A model generated the notes under the pieces. The model was not told the origin of the DNA and did no database searches. It saw nothing but the letters and a program-made list of their open reading frames with translations. A stretch of DNA of 64,000 bases, from assembly GCA_047639475.1 (NCBI GenBank), contig JBLIOD010000002.1, positions 45,189 through 109,188 on the forward strand. The letters are read 5' to 3'. Position numbers and translations under genes: made by a program. Shown here piece by piece: positions 52,384-61,557 of the stretch. Positions within the stretch are counted from its first letter, which is position 1, and each line of letters starts with the position of its first letter. Origin of the DNA: JAAELZ01 sp047639475. GTDB taxonomy: Bacteria > Pseudomonadota > Gammaproteobacteria > Arenicellales > Poriferihabitantaceae.

Positions 52384-53706
52384 TTAGACCACTTCACTGT
52401 TGATTGTTCCTTTGCGCAGTCGCGTGTGAACTAACTCGCCTTTATCAGCCGTGCTGGCATCACTAATGATACTGCCGTTTGCTCTATGCATGATCGCGTA
52501 TCCACGATTTAGCGTTGAAAGCGGACTTAATGTGTGTAGCTTGCTTTTTTCGATAGTCAGTGATTTATTTCGTTGATTGTGTTGTTGGAGCCAAATACTG
52601 TCTAGTCGATTTTTCATCGCATCTTTTGCTTGTACAGAGCGGGCAATTTGAGTAAGAGGAGTTTGGCGCTCTAAATAACTTTGAATACTGTATAGCCTAG
52701 ATTGCGCACTTGCTACTTCAGATCCAAGTGATTGAGTCATTCGTTGTTGCAGTGCTCGTATGGCCTCACGCTCATGCTGAACACGGCTTTGCGGTTTTAC
52801 CAGTTTGGCCATCAAAAAATCTTTGTGCTGTTGTCGGTTAGCTAACATCGCCAGCATCTGCCTTCTTAAACTGCGAGAAAGTGTTTGGATGTTCTTTTGC
52901 AGTTGCTGTCCATCTGGGGTAGCCAATATGGCGGCATCCGTCGGCGTTAACGCGCGTTTGTCCGCGACAAAATCAGCGATAGTGAAATCAGTTTCGTGGC
53001 CAACTCCACTAATAATGGGTGTCTTTGACTGAAATATTTGATTGGCTAAGCCTTCGTCATTAAACGCGTGTAAATCTTCGCTACTGCCTCCGCCGCGTAT
53101 TAACAGGATAACGGTTGGCGAAAATTCTTGATCTGCGCGTTTTAACATATCGGTAATTTCTTGCGCCGCAGCATGTCCCTGAACGAGGGTAGGAAATACG
53201 GTCACTTTTGTGACAGGGTATCGATTAGCCAACGTGCTCAGTGCATCCTGAAGCGCGGCGCCAGACGCGGAAGTGACTATGGCTATGTGCCGCGGGTATA
53301 GAGGTATTGCTTGCTTATGCGCTTGTTCGAAATATCCCGCTAGTTGTAGTTTGTTCTTTAGTAACTCAAACTCTCGCCTTAAAGCACCTTCACCCGCATC
53401 TTCTAGATAAGACGCTATTAGCTGTAATTCACCACGTTGCGTGTAAACAGACACCTTGCCCCGGATAAGCAAAGTTTTGCCTTCTTCAGGTAAGCACGCT
53501 GCTTGGTAGCGTTTATTTTTGAACAAGACACAACGAAGTAAACTCTTGTCATCTTTTAAGGTGAAGTAAATGTGCCCCGAAGCAGGCATCGACACCTGAC
53601 CCACCTCAGCTTCAACCCACACATCGGGAAAGCTCATCTCCGCGAGACTTTTAAATTGCCCAACCAGTTGCGCTACGGATAAGGCGTGAGTAGATGAAGA
53701 GTTCAA
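52384..53706 (-). CDS. xseA: exodeoxyribonuclease VII large subunit
   Basis: A 440-residue subunit: OB-fold domain (about 15-110, SFPDVWVEAEVGQVSMPASGHIYFTLKD), catalytic domain (IAIVTSASGAALQDALSTLANRYP, LIRGGGSSEDLHAFNDE, PIISGVGHETDFTIADFVAD), a coiled-coil and a C-terminal segment (STLNRGYAIMHRANG). The small subunit xseB is not in the window. Confidence 0.95.
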   Translation of the reverse strand: MNSSSTHALSVAQLVGQFKSLAEMSFPDVWVEAEVGQVSMPASGHIYFTLKDDKSLLRCVLFKNKRYQAACLPEEGKTLLIRGKVSVYTQRGELQLIASYLEDAGEGALRREFELLKNKLQLAGYFEQAHKQAIPLYPRHIAIVTSASGAALQDALSTLANRYPVTKVTVFPTLVQGHAAAQEITDMLKRADQEFSPTVILLIRGGGSSEDLHAFNDEGLANQIFQSKTPIISGVGHETDFTIADFVADKRALTPTDAAILATPDGQQLQKNIQTLSRSLRRQMLAMLANRQQHKDFLMAKLVKPQSRVQHEREAIRALQQRMTQSLGSEVASAQSRLYSIQSYLERQTPLTQIARSVQAKDAMKNRLDSIWLQQHNQRNKSLTIEKSKLHTLSPLSTLNRGYAIMHRANGSIISDASTADKGELVHTRLRKGTINSEVV

Positions 53707-53724
53707 TTAAAATGTGGTGATATA

Positions 53725-53761
53725 AAGAGAAAAAGCCGAGGCGTCAATAACGGCTCGGCTT
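53725..53761 (-). terminator. Rho-independent terminator after the small lipoprotein gene
   Basis: On the minus strand: AAGCCGAG, 13-base loop, CTCGGCTT, followed by a TTTTT run and CTCTTTATA. It separates the lipoprotein gene from xseA. Confidence 0.7.
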
Positions 53762-53783
53762 AAGAATTCTAATGGTTTTTGGC

Positions 53784-54158
53784 TTAGTTTGGGTAAACCG
53801 GCTTGGCGTCTTTTTGTTTTTCGGCTTGCGCAATGCCCAGAGCGGCATATTTGGAAATAAGTGCAGCAATACGATGAGCTTCTTCGATGTCACCATCGAC
53901 GGCTTTCTGTTCAGCTATCTTCATGAAATCACTCATGTTTTGTGCTGAGCCACCGCCTGACTTGTCGATAAAACGCCATTCTGATTTAGCGCCTTGCGCA
54001 GCTTTTAAGTCTGAGGCAGCTTTTTCCATGATGGGGTCACCAACTGCTTCTTCGGTTGTGGTGTCGTAGTTAGGGGGCGTATAACTAGCACAACCGCCGA
54101 CAAGTAATGCCGAGCTTAGTGTTAAAGCGCCAAGGGTTAAAGCTAAAGGCTTTTTCAT
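53784..54158 (-). CDS. small lipoprotein, possibly SoxXA-binding-protein-like
   Basis: A 124-residue lipoprotein; lipobox LVGGC at about residues 20-24, start ATG 54158 with GAGGA seven bases upstream (the frame itself opens at 54260). The mature part is helical: SDLKAAQGAKSEWRFIDKSG then FMKIAEQKAVDGDIEEAHRIAALISKYAALGIAQAEKQK. The W-R-x-I followed by A-E-x-A-x-x-GD-x-x-x-A and a final QAE resembles SoxXA-binding (SoxK-like) proteins, but no sox genes are near. Treat the function as unknown; similarity by eye only. Confidence 0.7.
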   Translation of the reverse strand: MKKPLALTLGALTLSSALLVGGCASYTPPNYDTTTEEAVGDPIMEKAASDLKAAQGAKSEWRFIDKSGGGSAQNMSDFMKIAEQKAVDGDIEEAHRIAALISKYAALGIAQAEKQKDAKPVYPN

Positions 54159-54369
54159 GCTGTATGTCCTCGTTGTCTTGATGATTCGTTGAGAGCTCTC
54201 ATTGCTTAAGCTATAAACCATAGAATATGTACTTAAACCAGTGAAAAGATCATAACGCACTTGGGGGGTAAATAAAATAGCTTAGTTGTTCTGTTACATG
54301 TGCATTTTTTTCATCAAATTAATTGTGCGATGTGTTTCTTGATTGGAAGGCTTTCAGTATAATCTGTCG

Positions 54370-55824
54370 ATGGAAAATATAGATTTAGCACTCACCTTCG
54401 ACGACGTTCTGCTTGTCCCCCAGAAATCTGAAATTTTGCCGCATCAAGCCAGTTTGATAACGCAATTTACTCGCAATATCACAATCAACATCCCACTGGT
54501 TTCGGCGGCCATGGATACGGTTACCGAAGCCCGAGCCGCTATTTGCTTAGCGCAAGAGGGTGGCGTGGGCGTTATTCATCGAAACTTAACTCCTGCGCGT
54601 CAAGCCGAAGAGGTAGCGCGAGTTAAAAAGCATGAAAGCGGCATTATTCATGATCCCATAACCGTCGGTGCAGATGCCAAAGTTGAAGATGTCTTGCAAC
54701 TCATGCGCCAGCACCGTATTTCAGGCGTACCGGTGGTAGCCGGTGAAAAAGCCATTGGGATTGTCACCAATCGAGACTTACGTTTTCAAGAAAACATGCA
54801 GGCGCCAGTGACTGAGGTAATGACAGGTGAGGCCGACCTCGTATCGGTCAAAGAAGGCGCTTCACGCGGTAAAATTAGACAACTCTTGCATGAGAACAGA
54901 ATTGAAAAGCTGTTGGTGGTCGATGATCAACAGCGATTAAAAGGTTTAATCACCGTTAAGGATATTCAGAAAACCAAAGATAATCCCAATGCTTGTAAAG
55001 ACCAGCGTGGTCGTTTATTGGTGGCTGCAGCGGTCGGTACCGGAGCAGATAGCGATGAACGGGTAGAAGCCTTAGTGCGTGCCGGTGTTGATGCCATTAT
55101 AGTTGATACTGCGCACGGGCACTCAGTAGGGGTGTTGAGCCGAGTCAAAGCTATTAAGCGCGAGTATGATGTACAAGTTATCGGCGGCAATATTGCGACC
55201 GCGGCTGCCGCTCGTGACTTGGTTGCAGCAGGTGCAGATGGCGTTAAAGTGGGTATCGGTCCAGGTTCAATATGTACTACTCGAATTGTGGCGGGCGTCG
55301 GTGTGCCGCAAGTTCAGGCAATTATGGACGTTAAGCGAGGCCTTGAGGGTACCGGTGTTCCATTTATTGCGGACGGTGGATTACGTTACTCAGGTGATAT
55401 TGCCAAGGCTATTGCTGCTGGCGCAAACTGTGTCATGGTAGGGGGGTTGCTAGCCGGCACTGAAGAGGCGCCTGGAGACATCGAAATGTATGAAGGCCGT
55501 TCATATAAGTCCTACCGCGGTATGGGGTCAATGGGCGCCATGGCAAAAGGCTCGAAAGACCGCTATTTTCAAGAAGGTCAAACAGTCGAAAAACTAGTAC
55601 CCGAAGGCATTGAAGGCCGGGTGGCTTACAAAGGGCCAATGGTCAACATCATTCATCAGTTGATGGGCGGTTTGCGAGCCAGTATGGGTTATACTGGTAA
55701 TGCAACGATTGATGACATGCGTACGGATGCTAAGTTTGTGCGAATTACCAATGCGGGTATGAACGAAAGTCACGTGCATGATGTATCTATTGTTAAAGAA
55801 GCGCCGAACTATCACAGTAATTAA
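54370..55824 (+). CDS. guaB: inosine-5'-monophosphate dehydrogenase
   Basis: A 484-residue NAD-dependent enzyme for IMP to XMP, the committed GMP step. FDDVLLVPQKSEILP near the N-terminus, two CBS domains at about 95-200, catalytic loop GIGPGSICTTRIVAGVGVPQ with its Cys near 304, and GGLLAGTEEAPG and YRGMGSMGAM. ATG 54370 is the only start consistent with the family. There is no evident Shine-Dalgarno, and a TATAAT lies at 54358-54363, only seven bases before the ATG. guaA follows after 16 bases. Confidence 0.96.
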   Translation: MENIDLALTFDDVLLVPQKSEILPHQASLITQFTRNITINIPLVSAAMDTVTEARAAICLAQEGGVGVIHRNLTPARQAEEVARVKKHESGIIHDPITVGADAKVEDVLQLMRQHRISGVPVVAGEKAIGIVTNRDLRFQENMQAPVTEVMTGEADLVSVKEGASRGKIRQLLHENRIEKLLVVDDQQRLKGLITVKDIQKTKDNPNACKDQRGRLLVAAAVGTGADSDERVEALVRAGVDAIIVDTAHGHSVGVLSRVKAIKREYDVQVIGGNIATAAAARDLVAAGADGVKVGIGPGSICTTRIVAGVGVPQVQAIMDVKRGLEGTGVPFIADGGLRYSGDIAKAIAAGANCVMVGGLLAGTEEAPGDIEMYEGRSYKSYRGMGSMGAMAKGSKDRYFQEGQTVEKLVPEGIEGRVAYKGPMVNIIHQLMGGLRASMGYTGNATIDDMRTDAKFVRITNAGMNESHVHDVSIVKEAPNYHSN

Positions 55825-55840
55825 CTGAATCCCTATTCTA

Positions 55841-57397
55841 ATGAGCATAGCCCCGCACTCAGATCGCATACTAGTTATTGATTTCGGTTCTCAATACACC
55901 CAATTAATTGCACGTAATGTTCGTGAGGCCGGAGTGTATTGTGAAATCTACCCATTTGATGTCGCCATGACGGACATCGTAGCGTTTAACGCTAACGGTA
56001 TAGTGTTGTCCGGTGGGCCTGAATCAGTGACTACTGAAGACACGCCTCGCGCCCACAAAGAAATATTTGAACTGGGGGTGCCGGTCTTGGGTGTGTGCTA
56101 TGGCATGCAAACCATGGCGGCACAGTTAGGGGGAGAAGTAGAAAACTCAGAGCATAAAGAATATGGCCACGCCAAAGTTGAACTCAACGGCGGTAGCAAA
56201 CTGTTCGAAGGGATTAAACAATCAGAAATCGAAGTCTGGATGAGTCACGGCGATCGGGTAAGTGTTTTGCCTGCAGGCTTCAAGTTGACCGGCCAAAGTA
56301 GCAATGCGCCGCATGCGGCATTTGCTGATGAATCGCGAAATTTTTACGGTATTCAATTTCACCCGGAAGTCACGCACACCAAAGATGGCAAGGCGATATT
56401 AAACAACTTTGTCCATTCAATATGCGGTTGTGCCTCTGATTGGCAACCATCAAATATCATTGAACGGCTTATCGAAGATGTTAGGCAACAAGTGGGTGAT
56501 GACGAGGTCATCTTGGGTTTATCCGGAGGCGTAGATTCATCAGTGGTAGCCGCTTTATTACACCGTGCTATTGGCGATAAACTAACCTGCATATTTGTTG
56601 ATAACGGCTTGTTAAGACTGAACGAAGGCGATGAAGTAATGAAGACCTTCGCTGATAATTTGGGTGTCAAGGTGATAAGAGTGGATGCTGAAGAAGAGTT
56701 TCTCTCGCCGCTAATAGGGGAGGATGATCCCGAGGCCAAGCGTAAAATCATTGGTAATCAGTTTATTACTATCTTTGAACGAGAAGCACGAAAGCTAGAA
56801 AAGGCCAAATGGCTGGCGCAAGGTACTATTTATCCCGATGTAATTGAATCGGCGGGCAACAAGCTCGGCAAAGCCAAGGTGATTAAATCGCATCATAATG
56901 TCGGAGGTTTGCCTGATGATATGGAGCTAGGTTTAGTTGAGCCGCTGCGCGACTTATTCAAAGATGAAGTTAGAAAAGTGGGTTTAGCGCTGGGCTTGCC
57001 TGAAGTGATGGTGTTTCGCCATCCCTTTCCTGGTCCAGGTCTGGGCGTACGAATTTTAGGTGAAGTTAAAAAGGAGTTTGCCGACATTCTGCGCCAAGCT
57101 GATGCTATATTCTTGGAAGAACTTTACCGCCACGACCTGTATCATAAAATTAGCCAAGCCTTCGCGGTATTCTTGCCGGTGAAATCTGTGGGTGTGGTAG
57201 GTGATAACAGAGCTTACGAGTATGTCATCGCATTGCGTGCGGTAGAGACCATCGATTTTATGACGGCCATATGGAGTCATATTCCTTATGATGTACTCGG
57301 ATTGGTTTCTAACAGAATCATCAACGAAGTACGCGGTGTTAGTCGAGTCACTTACGATATTTCTGGCAAACCCCCCGCGACGATTGAGTGGGAATAA
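55841..57397 (+). CDS. guaA: GMP synthase (glutamine-hydrolysing)
   Basis: A 518-residue amidotransferase converting XMP to GMP. Class I GATase with nucleophile C86 (GVCYGMQTM) and catalytic His in GIQFHPEVTHT; ATP-PP loop LSGGVDSSV near residue 226; C-terminal dimerisation domain with RHPFPGPGLGVRILGE and DISGKPPATIEWE. In an operon with guaB and, 16 bases on, tadA. Confidence 0.97.
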   Translation: MSIAPHSDRILVIDFGSQYTQLIARNVREAGVYCEIYPFDVAMTDIVAFNANGIVLSGGPESVTTEDTPRAHKEIFELGVPVLGVCYGMQTMAAQLGGEVENSEHKEYGHAKVELNGGSKLFEGIKQSEIEVWMSHGDRVSVLPAGFKLTGQSSNAPHAAFADESRNFYGIQFHPEVTHTKDGKAILNNFVHSICGCASDWQPSNIIERLIEDVRQQVGDDEVILGLSGGVDSSVVAALLHRAIGDKLTCIFVDNGLLRLNEGDEVMKTFADNLGVKVIRVDAEEEFLSPLIGEDDPEAKRKIIGNQFITIFEREARKLEKAKWLAQGTIYPDVIESAGNKLGKAKVIKSHHNVGGLPDDMELGLVEPLRDLFKDEVRKVGLALGLPEVMVFRHPFPGPGLGVRILGEVKKEFADILRQADAIFLEELYRHDLYHKISQAFAVFLPVKSVGVVGDNRAYEYVIALRAVETIDFMTAIWSHIPYDVLGLVSNRIINEVRGVSRVTYDISGKPPATIEWE

Positions 57398-57413
57398 GCT
57401 AGCAGCGCATTTT

Positions 57414-57842
57414 ATGGCAGAGGCTTTGCAACAAGCTGCTGCGGCACAGGATATCGGCGAAGTGCCAGTGGGCGCTGTTGTCACACTCAACGATGAAGTG
57501 ATTGGTGTCGGGCACAACCGCACTATTATTGATCATGACCCATCCGCACATGCTGAGGTTGTTGCGTTAAGGAATGCAGCCAAGGTTTTAAGCAATCATC
57601 GCCTCAATAACTGTCGCTTGTACGTTACCTTAGAGCCCTGTGTTATGTGCGCAGGAGCCATATTGCAAGCGAGGATAGAGCAAGTGTATTTTGCGACGTT
57701 TGATGCGCGTCATGGCGCCGCAGGGAGTTTGGTTGATGTATTAAATTCGCCGCTGATGAACCACCGCTGTGAGGTGCATTCAGGCATTTTGAAAGATAAA
57801 TCTCAGCAGTTACTTAAGGATTTTTTCGCTAGTAAGCGATAA
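57414..57842 (+). CDS. tadA: tRNA-specific adenosine deaminase TadA
   Basis: A 142-residue zinc deaminase that makes inosine at the wobble position of tRNA-Arg(ACG). The zinc site is H46 (with E48 in HAEVV) and C76/C79 (PCVMC). ATG 57414 is chosen, since the longer frame runs back into guaA. Downstream of guaBA, probably co-transcribed. Confidence 0.95.
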   Translation: MAEALQQAAAAQDIGEVPVGAVVTLNDEVIGVGHNRTIIDHDPSAHAEVVALRNAAKVLSNHRLNNCRLYVTLEPCVMCAGAILQARIEQVYFATFDARHGAAGSLVDVLNSPLMNHRCEVHSGILKDKSQQLLKDFFASKR

Positions 57843-57885
57843 TCAACAAGCCGTTCATAGACTTTAATCAGCTAACTTAGTTAAT

Positions 57886-59745
57886 TTACTTAGCGTTAAG
57901 AATTTTCAAATTGTCCTGCGCCACTTTATCTCCTTGTTTAGCGGCTCGTTTTAACCAGTAGACTGCTAACTGACGGTCGTAGTTAACGCCTTCTCCCGTG
58001 CCGTATAAAACCCCTAGGTTGGTTTGTGCGCCGGCATAATTACTTTCAGCCGCTTTTTTGTACCATTCTGCTGAGCGTTTGAAGTCTTTTTGAACACCGA
58101 TGCCCATTTCATAGGCTGTGCCTAAATCTGACTGTGCCCACGCAATATCTTGTTGAGCGGAGCGCAATACGATAGGTAATGCTTGCGCTATCCATTGCGT
58201 AGCCAAGTCTTGGTTCTTAACGACGGTTCGGCCTTGAAAGTACATGATTCCCAAACGGAATTGAGCGCGCGCTAGGCCATCTTCTGCTAAGGGGTGCAAT
58301 AGCTCAAATGCACCGTTGTAGTCACCGGCATAGTAGTTTGCTATTCCTTCATCCAATAACTGTGACTTATCATCGGTTTGTGTTTGTGTTTCACTTCCGC
58401 TTTTACTTTCATTATTCGCAAGATCCAAAGGTTTGGCCTTTTCATTAACCGTGACTTCTTTGATCTCTACTTGGTCGGGAAATAACGCCACCAACTCTTG
58501 GGGTACAGTTTGGCTCTGTGTGTTACTTACGCTGGAAACTGTTTCACCGATGGCTTCTTCCGCTGCTACTACCCTAAGTTCGCCATTATTTTTATTGGGA
58601 TTACTTTTGTTGGTTGCCTCTGTTGAAGCAAGCGTTTGTTGGGTGGCGGCAATTAGCTCACGCAACTTTGAGGCACTGAGTTCTTCATCATTTTGCAGTT
58701 GTAGTAAGACTACCATTTCCTCGTCTACATTTTTCTGCTGCTCTATCGCTAAAATCTGTTGTTGTTCTTGAAGCCGGGCATCTAAGGCTTCTACTTGCTG
58801 TGGTGTGGCACCTGTTTCTCGTAATCGCTCTATCTGTGTCTGCGCTGCGTCAAAGTCATCTAAACTAATCGCGTTGGTAGCCCGGTCTGAGCGGATTAAA
58901 TGGATGTTTTTAAGACCAGAGACTGCTGAGCTATTTTCTGGGTGAATTTCTAACGCGCGAGTATAAAGATCAAAAGCGGCTCTAAGCTTTACTGGTTCTG
59001 TGGTCATGGCTAGGTTGGCGTCGTCTAACGCCGCCTTTAAGCGACTAAGCTTTTCTAACTTTTTTTGAGCTTGTTCAGCTTGCAATAATTCCTCGTTTAT
59101 CTGTTTTACGATTTGAATCCGCAGTTTGGTTTGAAAGGGATTGCCTGGCAATATTTCATCTAACTGACTTAACCAACGCTCGGTATTTTCGTATTGTTTT
59201 TTCTCGACGGCAAGTTCAGCATTTTCTTGAAGTGTTTGTATGATTTGTTGCTGGCCCGAAGCCGCTGTTCGGTGACTGGCATCTAACTCAAGCACTCGGG
59301 AATAGAGCCTCCAAGCGCTAGCAGTTACCGGGAAAACGTAGTTCTCCGTGTTCATGTATTCAGATGCATTGTTTAACAGTGGCAGAATTTGACTTTCTAC
59401 CGCTATGATTCGGCGATAATCTCTCGCCCGTGTGCTGTCCTTGCTGTCGGTGATTGGCATCACTTTGATCGCGTCTACTTTTTTGTAGATATCTGGGTTC
59501 CAATGACTTTTTACTTTAGACCCGATGTCAGTTGATTCGGTTTCAGTGCTAGCACTCAGTGTGGTTTGACCTTCTTCAGTTAGTTCGTTTGAGTAGGGCA
59601 GTGCGTAGTATTGCAACCAGAAATAACCAATCAAAATGAAGACAGCCGTCATCGCCGACCACACCAATGGGTGCCCGAGAACCCGAGCAGACGTAACGAC
59701 AGCAATCCAAGAAGCTTTACCTTCTATACCCTGGGGTATATTCAT
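57886..59745 (-). CDS. membrane-anchored TPR/Sel1 repeat protein
   Basis: A 619-residue protein. One transmembrane helix at about 27-48 (HPLVWSAMTAVFILIGYFWLQYY), then TPR-like helices (about 115-300), a glutamine-rich coiled region (RLQEQQQILAIEQQKNVDEE), a disordered acidic stretch, and C-terminal Sel1-like repeats from about 465 (ARAQFRLGIMYFQG, AQSDLGTAYEMGIGVQKDF, AQTNLGVLYGTGEGVNYD). No enzymatic motif. Likely an envelope scaffold; role unknown. Monocistronic and convergent with tadA. Confidence 0.8.
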   Translation of the reverse strand: MNIPQGIEGKASWIAVVTSARVLGHPLVWSAMTAVFILIGYFWLQYYALPYSNELTEEGQTTLSASTETESTDIGSKVKSHWNPDIYKKVDAIKVMPITDSKDSTRARDYRRIIAVESQILPLLNNASEYMNTENYVFPVTASAWRLYSRVLELDASHRTAASGQQQIIQTLQENAELAVEKKQYENTERWLSQLDEILPGNPFQTKLRIQIVKQINEELLQAEQAQKKLEKLSRLKAALDDANLAMTTEPVKLRAAFDLYTRALEIHPENSSAVSGLKNIHLIRSDRATNAISLDDFDAAQTQIERLRETGATPQQVEALDARLQEQQQILAIEQQKNVDEEMVVLLQLQNDEELSASKLRELIAATQQTLASTEATNKSNPNKNNGELRVVAAEEAIGETVSSVSNTQSQTVPQELVALFPDQVEIKEVTVNEKAKPLDLANNESKSGSETQTQTDDKSQLLDEGIANYYAGDYNGAFELLHPLAEDGLARAQFRLGIMYFQGRTVVKNQDLATQWIAQALPIVLRSAQQDIAWAQSDLGTAYEMGIGVQKDFKRSAEWYKKAAESNYAGAQTNLGVLYGTGEGVNYDRQLAVYWLKRAAKQGDKVAQDNLKILNAK

Positions 59746-59952
59746 AATGGTTTATGGTTAATTCTTGATCTCAAAGGGATGCGCGAGCAAGTTCAATTCG
59801 AATATTAGCACCTGTAAGCTGTCTAATAAATTAAAATAACGTCATACAGGCATTTCATCCTATAGGATTTCTCGAAAAGCGATTATAATGCCCCGCGGCC
59901 TTTCACTTACCCCAAGATGGCTTAACCAATCCCTTTGTAGCACTGCCTAATT

Positions 59953-60531
59953 ATGAAATTAATCTTTGATTTTTTCCCTTTATTACTCTACTTCATCGTT
60001 TTCAAAACTTACGACATATTTGTCGCTACGGCTGTCGCTATTGCAGCTGCATTCGCTCAAGTAGCGTGGGTCTATTTTCGCCATCGCAAGTTTGAGCAAA
60101 CGCATCTGATTACACTCGGTGTGTTATTTGTGTTTGGTGGTTTGACGCTCGTTTTTCGCAATGATGCTTTCATCATGTGGAAACCTTCTGTCGTCAATTG
60201 GATTTTCGCAATTCTGGTGCTAGGTTCAATATTTGTGGGAGAAAAGCCAGTTATTCAGCGGCTAATGGGTTCGCAACTTGAACTGCCGCAAGCGGTATGG
60301 AAGACCCTTAGCTGGGCCTGGGGTGTTTTTTTCGTGTTGATGGGGCTGCTTAATTTATACGTGGCTTTTTACTACCAACCAGATTTACCTCACGAAACGC
60401 GTGTTGAAATATGGGTGAACTTTAAAGTGTTCTGGATGCTTGGTATCACGCTGGTTTTTACCATTTTACAAATGTTTTATTTATCAAAACACATTGACCC
60501 CGAAACGCTAAATAATGGAGACAAAGAATAA
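59953..60531 (+). CDS. yciB: septation protein A family (YciB/IspZ) membrane protein
   Basis: A 192-residue inner-membrane protein with five helices (LIFDFFPLLLYFIVFKTYDI, ...VFFVLMGLLNLYVAFYY, MLGITLVFTILQMFYL) matching the intracellular septation protein A family, involved in envelope synthesis and division. Its TAA overlaps the yciI ATG by one base (TAATG), so translation is coupled. Confidence 0.92.
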   Translation: MKLIFDFFPLLLYFIVFKTYDIFVATAVAIAAAFAQVAWVYFRHRKFEQTHLITLGVLFVFGGLTLVFRNDAFIMWKPSVVNWIFAILVLGSIFVGEKPVIQRLMGSQLELPQAVWKTLSWAWGVFFVLMGLLNLYVAFYYQPDLPHETRVEIWVNFKVFWMLGITLVFTILQMFYLSKHIDPETLNNGDKE

Positions 60532-60827
60532 TGCTATATGCCTTTTGGTCGCAAGACGTAGAAAATAGTTTAGCCATGCGCGCAGAAGCGCGCCCAGCGC
60601 ATGTAGAGCGTTTAAAAGCCTTAAGAGAAGAAGGGCGGTTAGTGATTGCAGGGCCTTGCCCAGCAGTTGATAGCAATGATCCGGGTGAAGCAGGCATGAC
60701 GGGCAGCTTGATAGTGGCCGAATTTGATAGCCTTTCTGATGCGCAAGCTTGGGCGGATACCGACCCTTATATTGCTGCGGGTGTTTACGAGAAAGTCACA
60801 GTAAAGCCTTACATCAGAGCGCTATAA
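60531..60827 (+). CDS. yciI: YciI-like protein
   Basis: A 98-residue ferredoxin-like YCII domain protein. The conserved acidic and histidine residues of the family lie in RPAHVERLKAL and in the C-terminal ADTDPYIAAGVYEKVTVKPY. Function is not settled for most members. Coupled to yciB and followed immediately by the bolA gene, the common gammaproteobacterial order. Confidence 0.9.
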   Translation: MLYAFWSQDVENSLAMRAEARPAHVERLKALREEGRLVIAGPCPAVDSNDPGEAGMTGSLIVAEFDSLSDAQAWADTDPYIAAGVYEKVTVKPYIRAL

Positions 60828-60828
60828 A

Positions 60829-61095
60829 TTGAATAGAGCGCAAAAAATAGAGCAGTTATTGACCGATGCGCTGGCACCAGAGTCAATTGATCTGCTAGAT
60901 GAAAGCCACAAACATGCCGGGCATGCAGGGGCAAAGGGCGGGGCGGGTCACTATGATTTAACCATTGTGTCGTCTCAGTTTTGTGGACAAAACACCATGG
61001 CGCGTCATCGCATGGTGTACGCTGTGGTCGGTGACATGATGCCAACTGAAATTCACGCTTTAAGTATTAAGGCGTTCGCACCAGACGAAATTTAA
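60829..61095 (+). CDS. BolA-family protein
   Basis: An 88-residue BolA-like protein (KIEQLLTDALAPESIDLLDESHKHAGHAGAKG, then HYDLTIVSSQFCGQN, HRMVYAVVGDMM, HALSIKAFAPDE), a partner of monothiol glutaredoxins in Fe-S or redox regulation. TTG 60829 is the only start available; it follows the yciI stop by one base. The His and Cys seen in BolA/Grx cluster binding are present. Confidence 0.87.
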   Translation: MNRAQKIEQLLTDALAPESIDLLDESHKHAGHAGAKGGAGHYDLTIVSSQFCGQNTMARHRMVYAVVGDMMPTEIHALSIKAFAPDEI

Positions 61096-61121
61096 AATTT
61101 CTGGCTCGCTGTTAAACGATC

Positions 61122-61457
61122 CTACACATAAAACTTTCGACTGCTTCTGCGCCCAGTTGAACGCTGAACCACACGTGCACGAATCATTTCTGGGCCGCTG
61201 ATGTGGATGGGAGGTTTAGAATTGTCCAGCGTCGAGAGCAACCACTTTTCAGGTTCGGTCTCTATATGTAGTTGTCTGAAAATGAACTCGTCTTCAACTT
61301 TGGCAATCACGTAGCAACCATCCACTACCACCGCGTTGGGTTCCCCAACAATGATACAGCCCTTAGGAAATTCAGGCGACATATCATTGCCCAAAACTTG
61401 TAGAGCGAAAGGTTCGCTTTCGGAACAACTAGAATGGACGCTTTGACTCGATGACAT
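61122..61457 (-). CDS. LexA/S24-fold protein without HTH and without catalytic residues
   Basis: A 111-residue protein from ATG 61457 (frame opens at TTG 61496). The fold is that of the LexA C-terminal/S24 domain: FALQVLGNDMSPEFPKGCIIVGEP, then VVVDGCYVIAKVEDEFIFRQLHI. At the catalytic Ser position (G-D-S-M-x-P) it has Asp (G-N-D-M-S-P); at the catalytic Lys (VTVKRL) it has Arg (FIFRQL). There is no DNA-binding N-terminal domain. It cannot self-cleave by the usual mechanism; a binding role is inferred. Convergent with the bolA-like gene. Confidence 0.75.
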   Translation of the reverse strand: MSSSQSVHSSCSESEPFALQVLGNDMSPEFPKGCIIVGEPNAVVVDGCYVIAKVEDEFIFRQLHIETEPEKWLLSTLDNSKPPIHISGPEMIRARVVQRSTGRRSSRKFYV

Positions 61458-61557
61458 GCGCTCTATTGTAGCAATAAAGGACTTTTGCGAGTGCAATGTT
61501 GCCCATTGATTTGCCTTAGTAAGGTAGAATTCGCGCTTTATTATCGCGTTAACTTTT

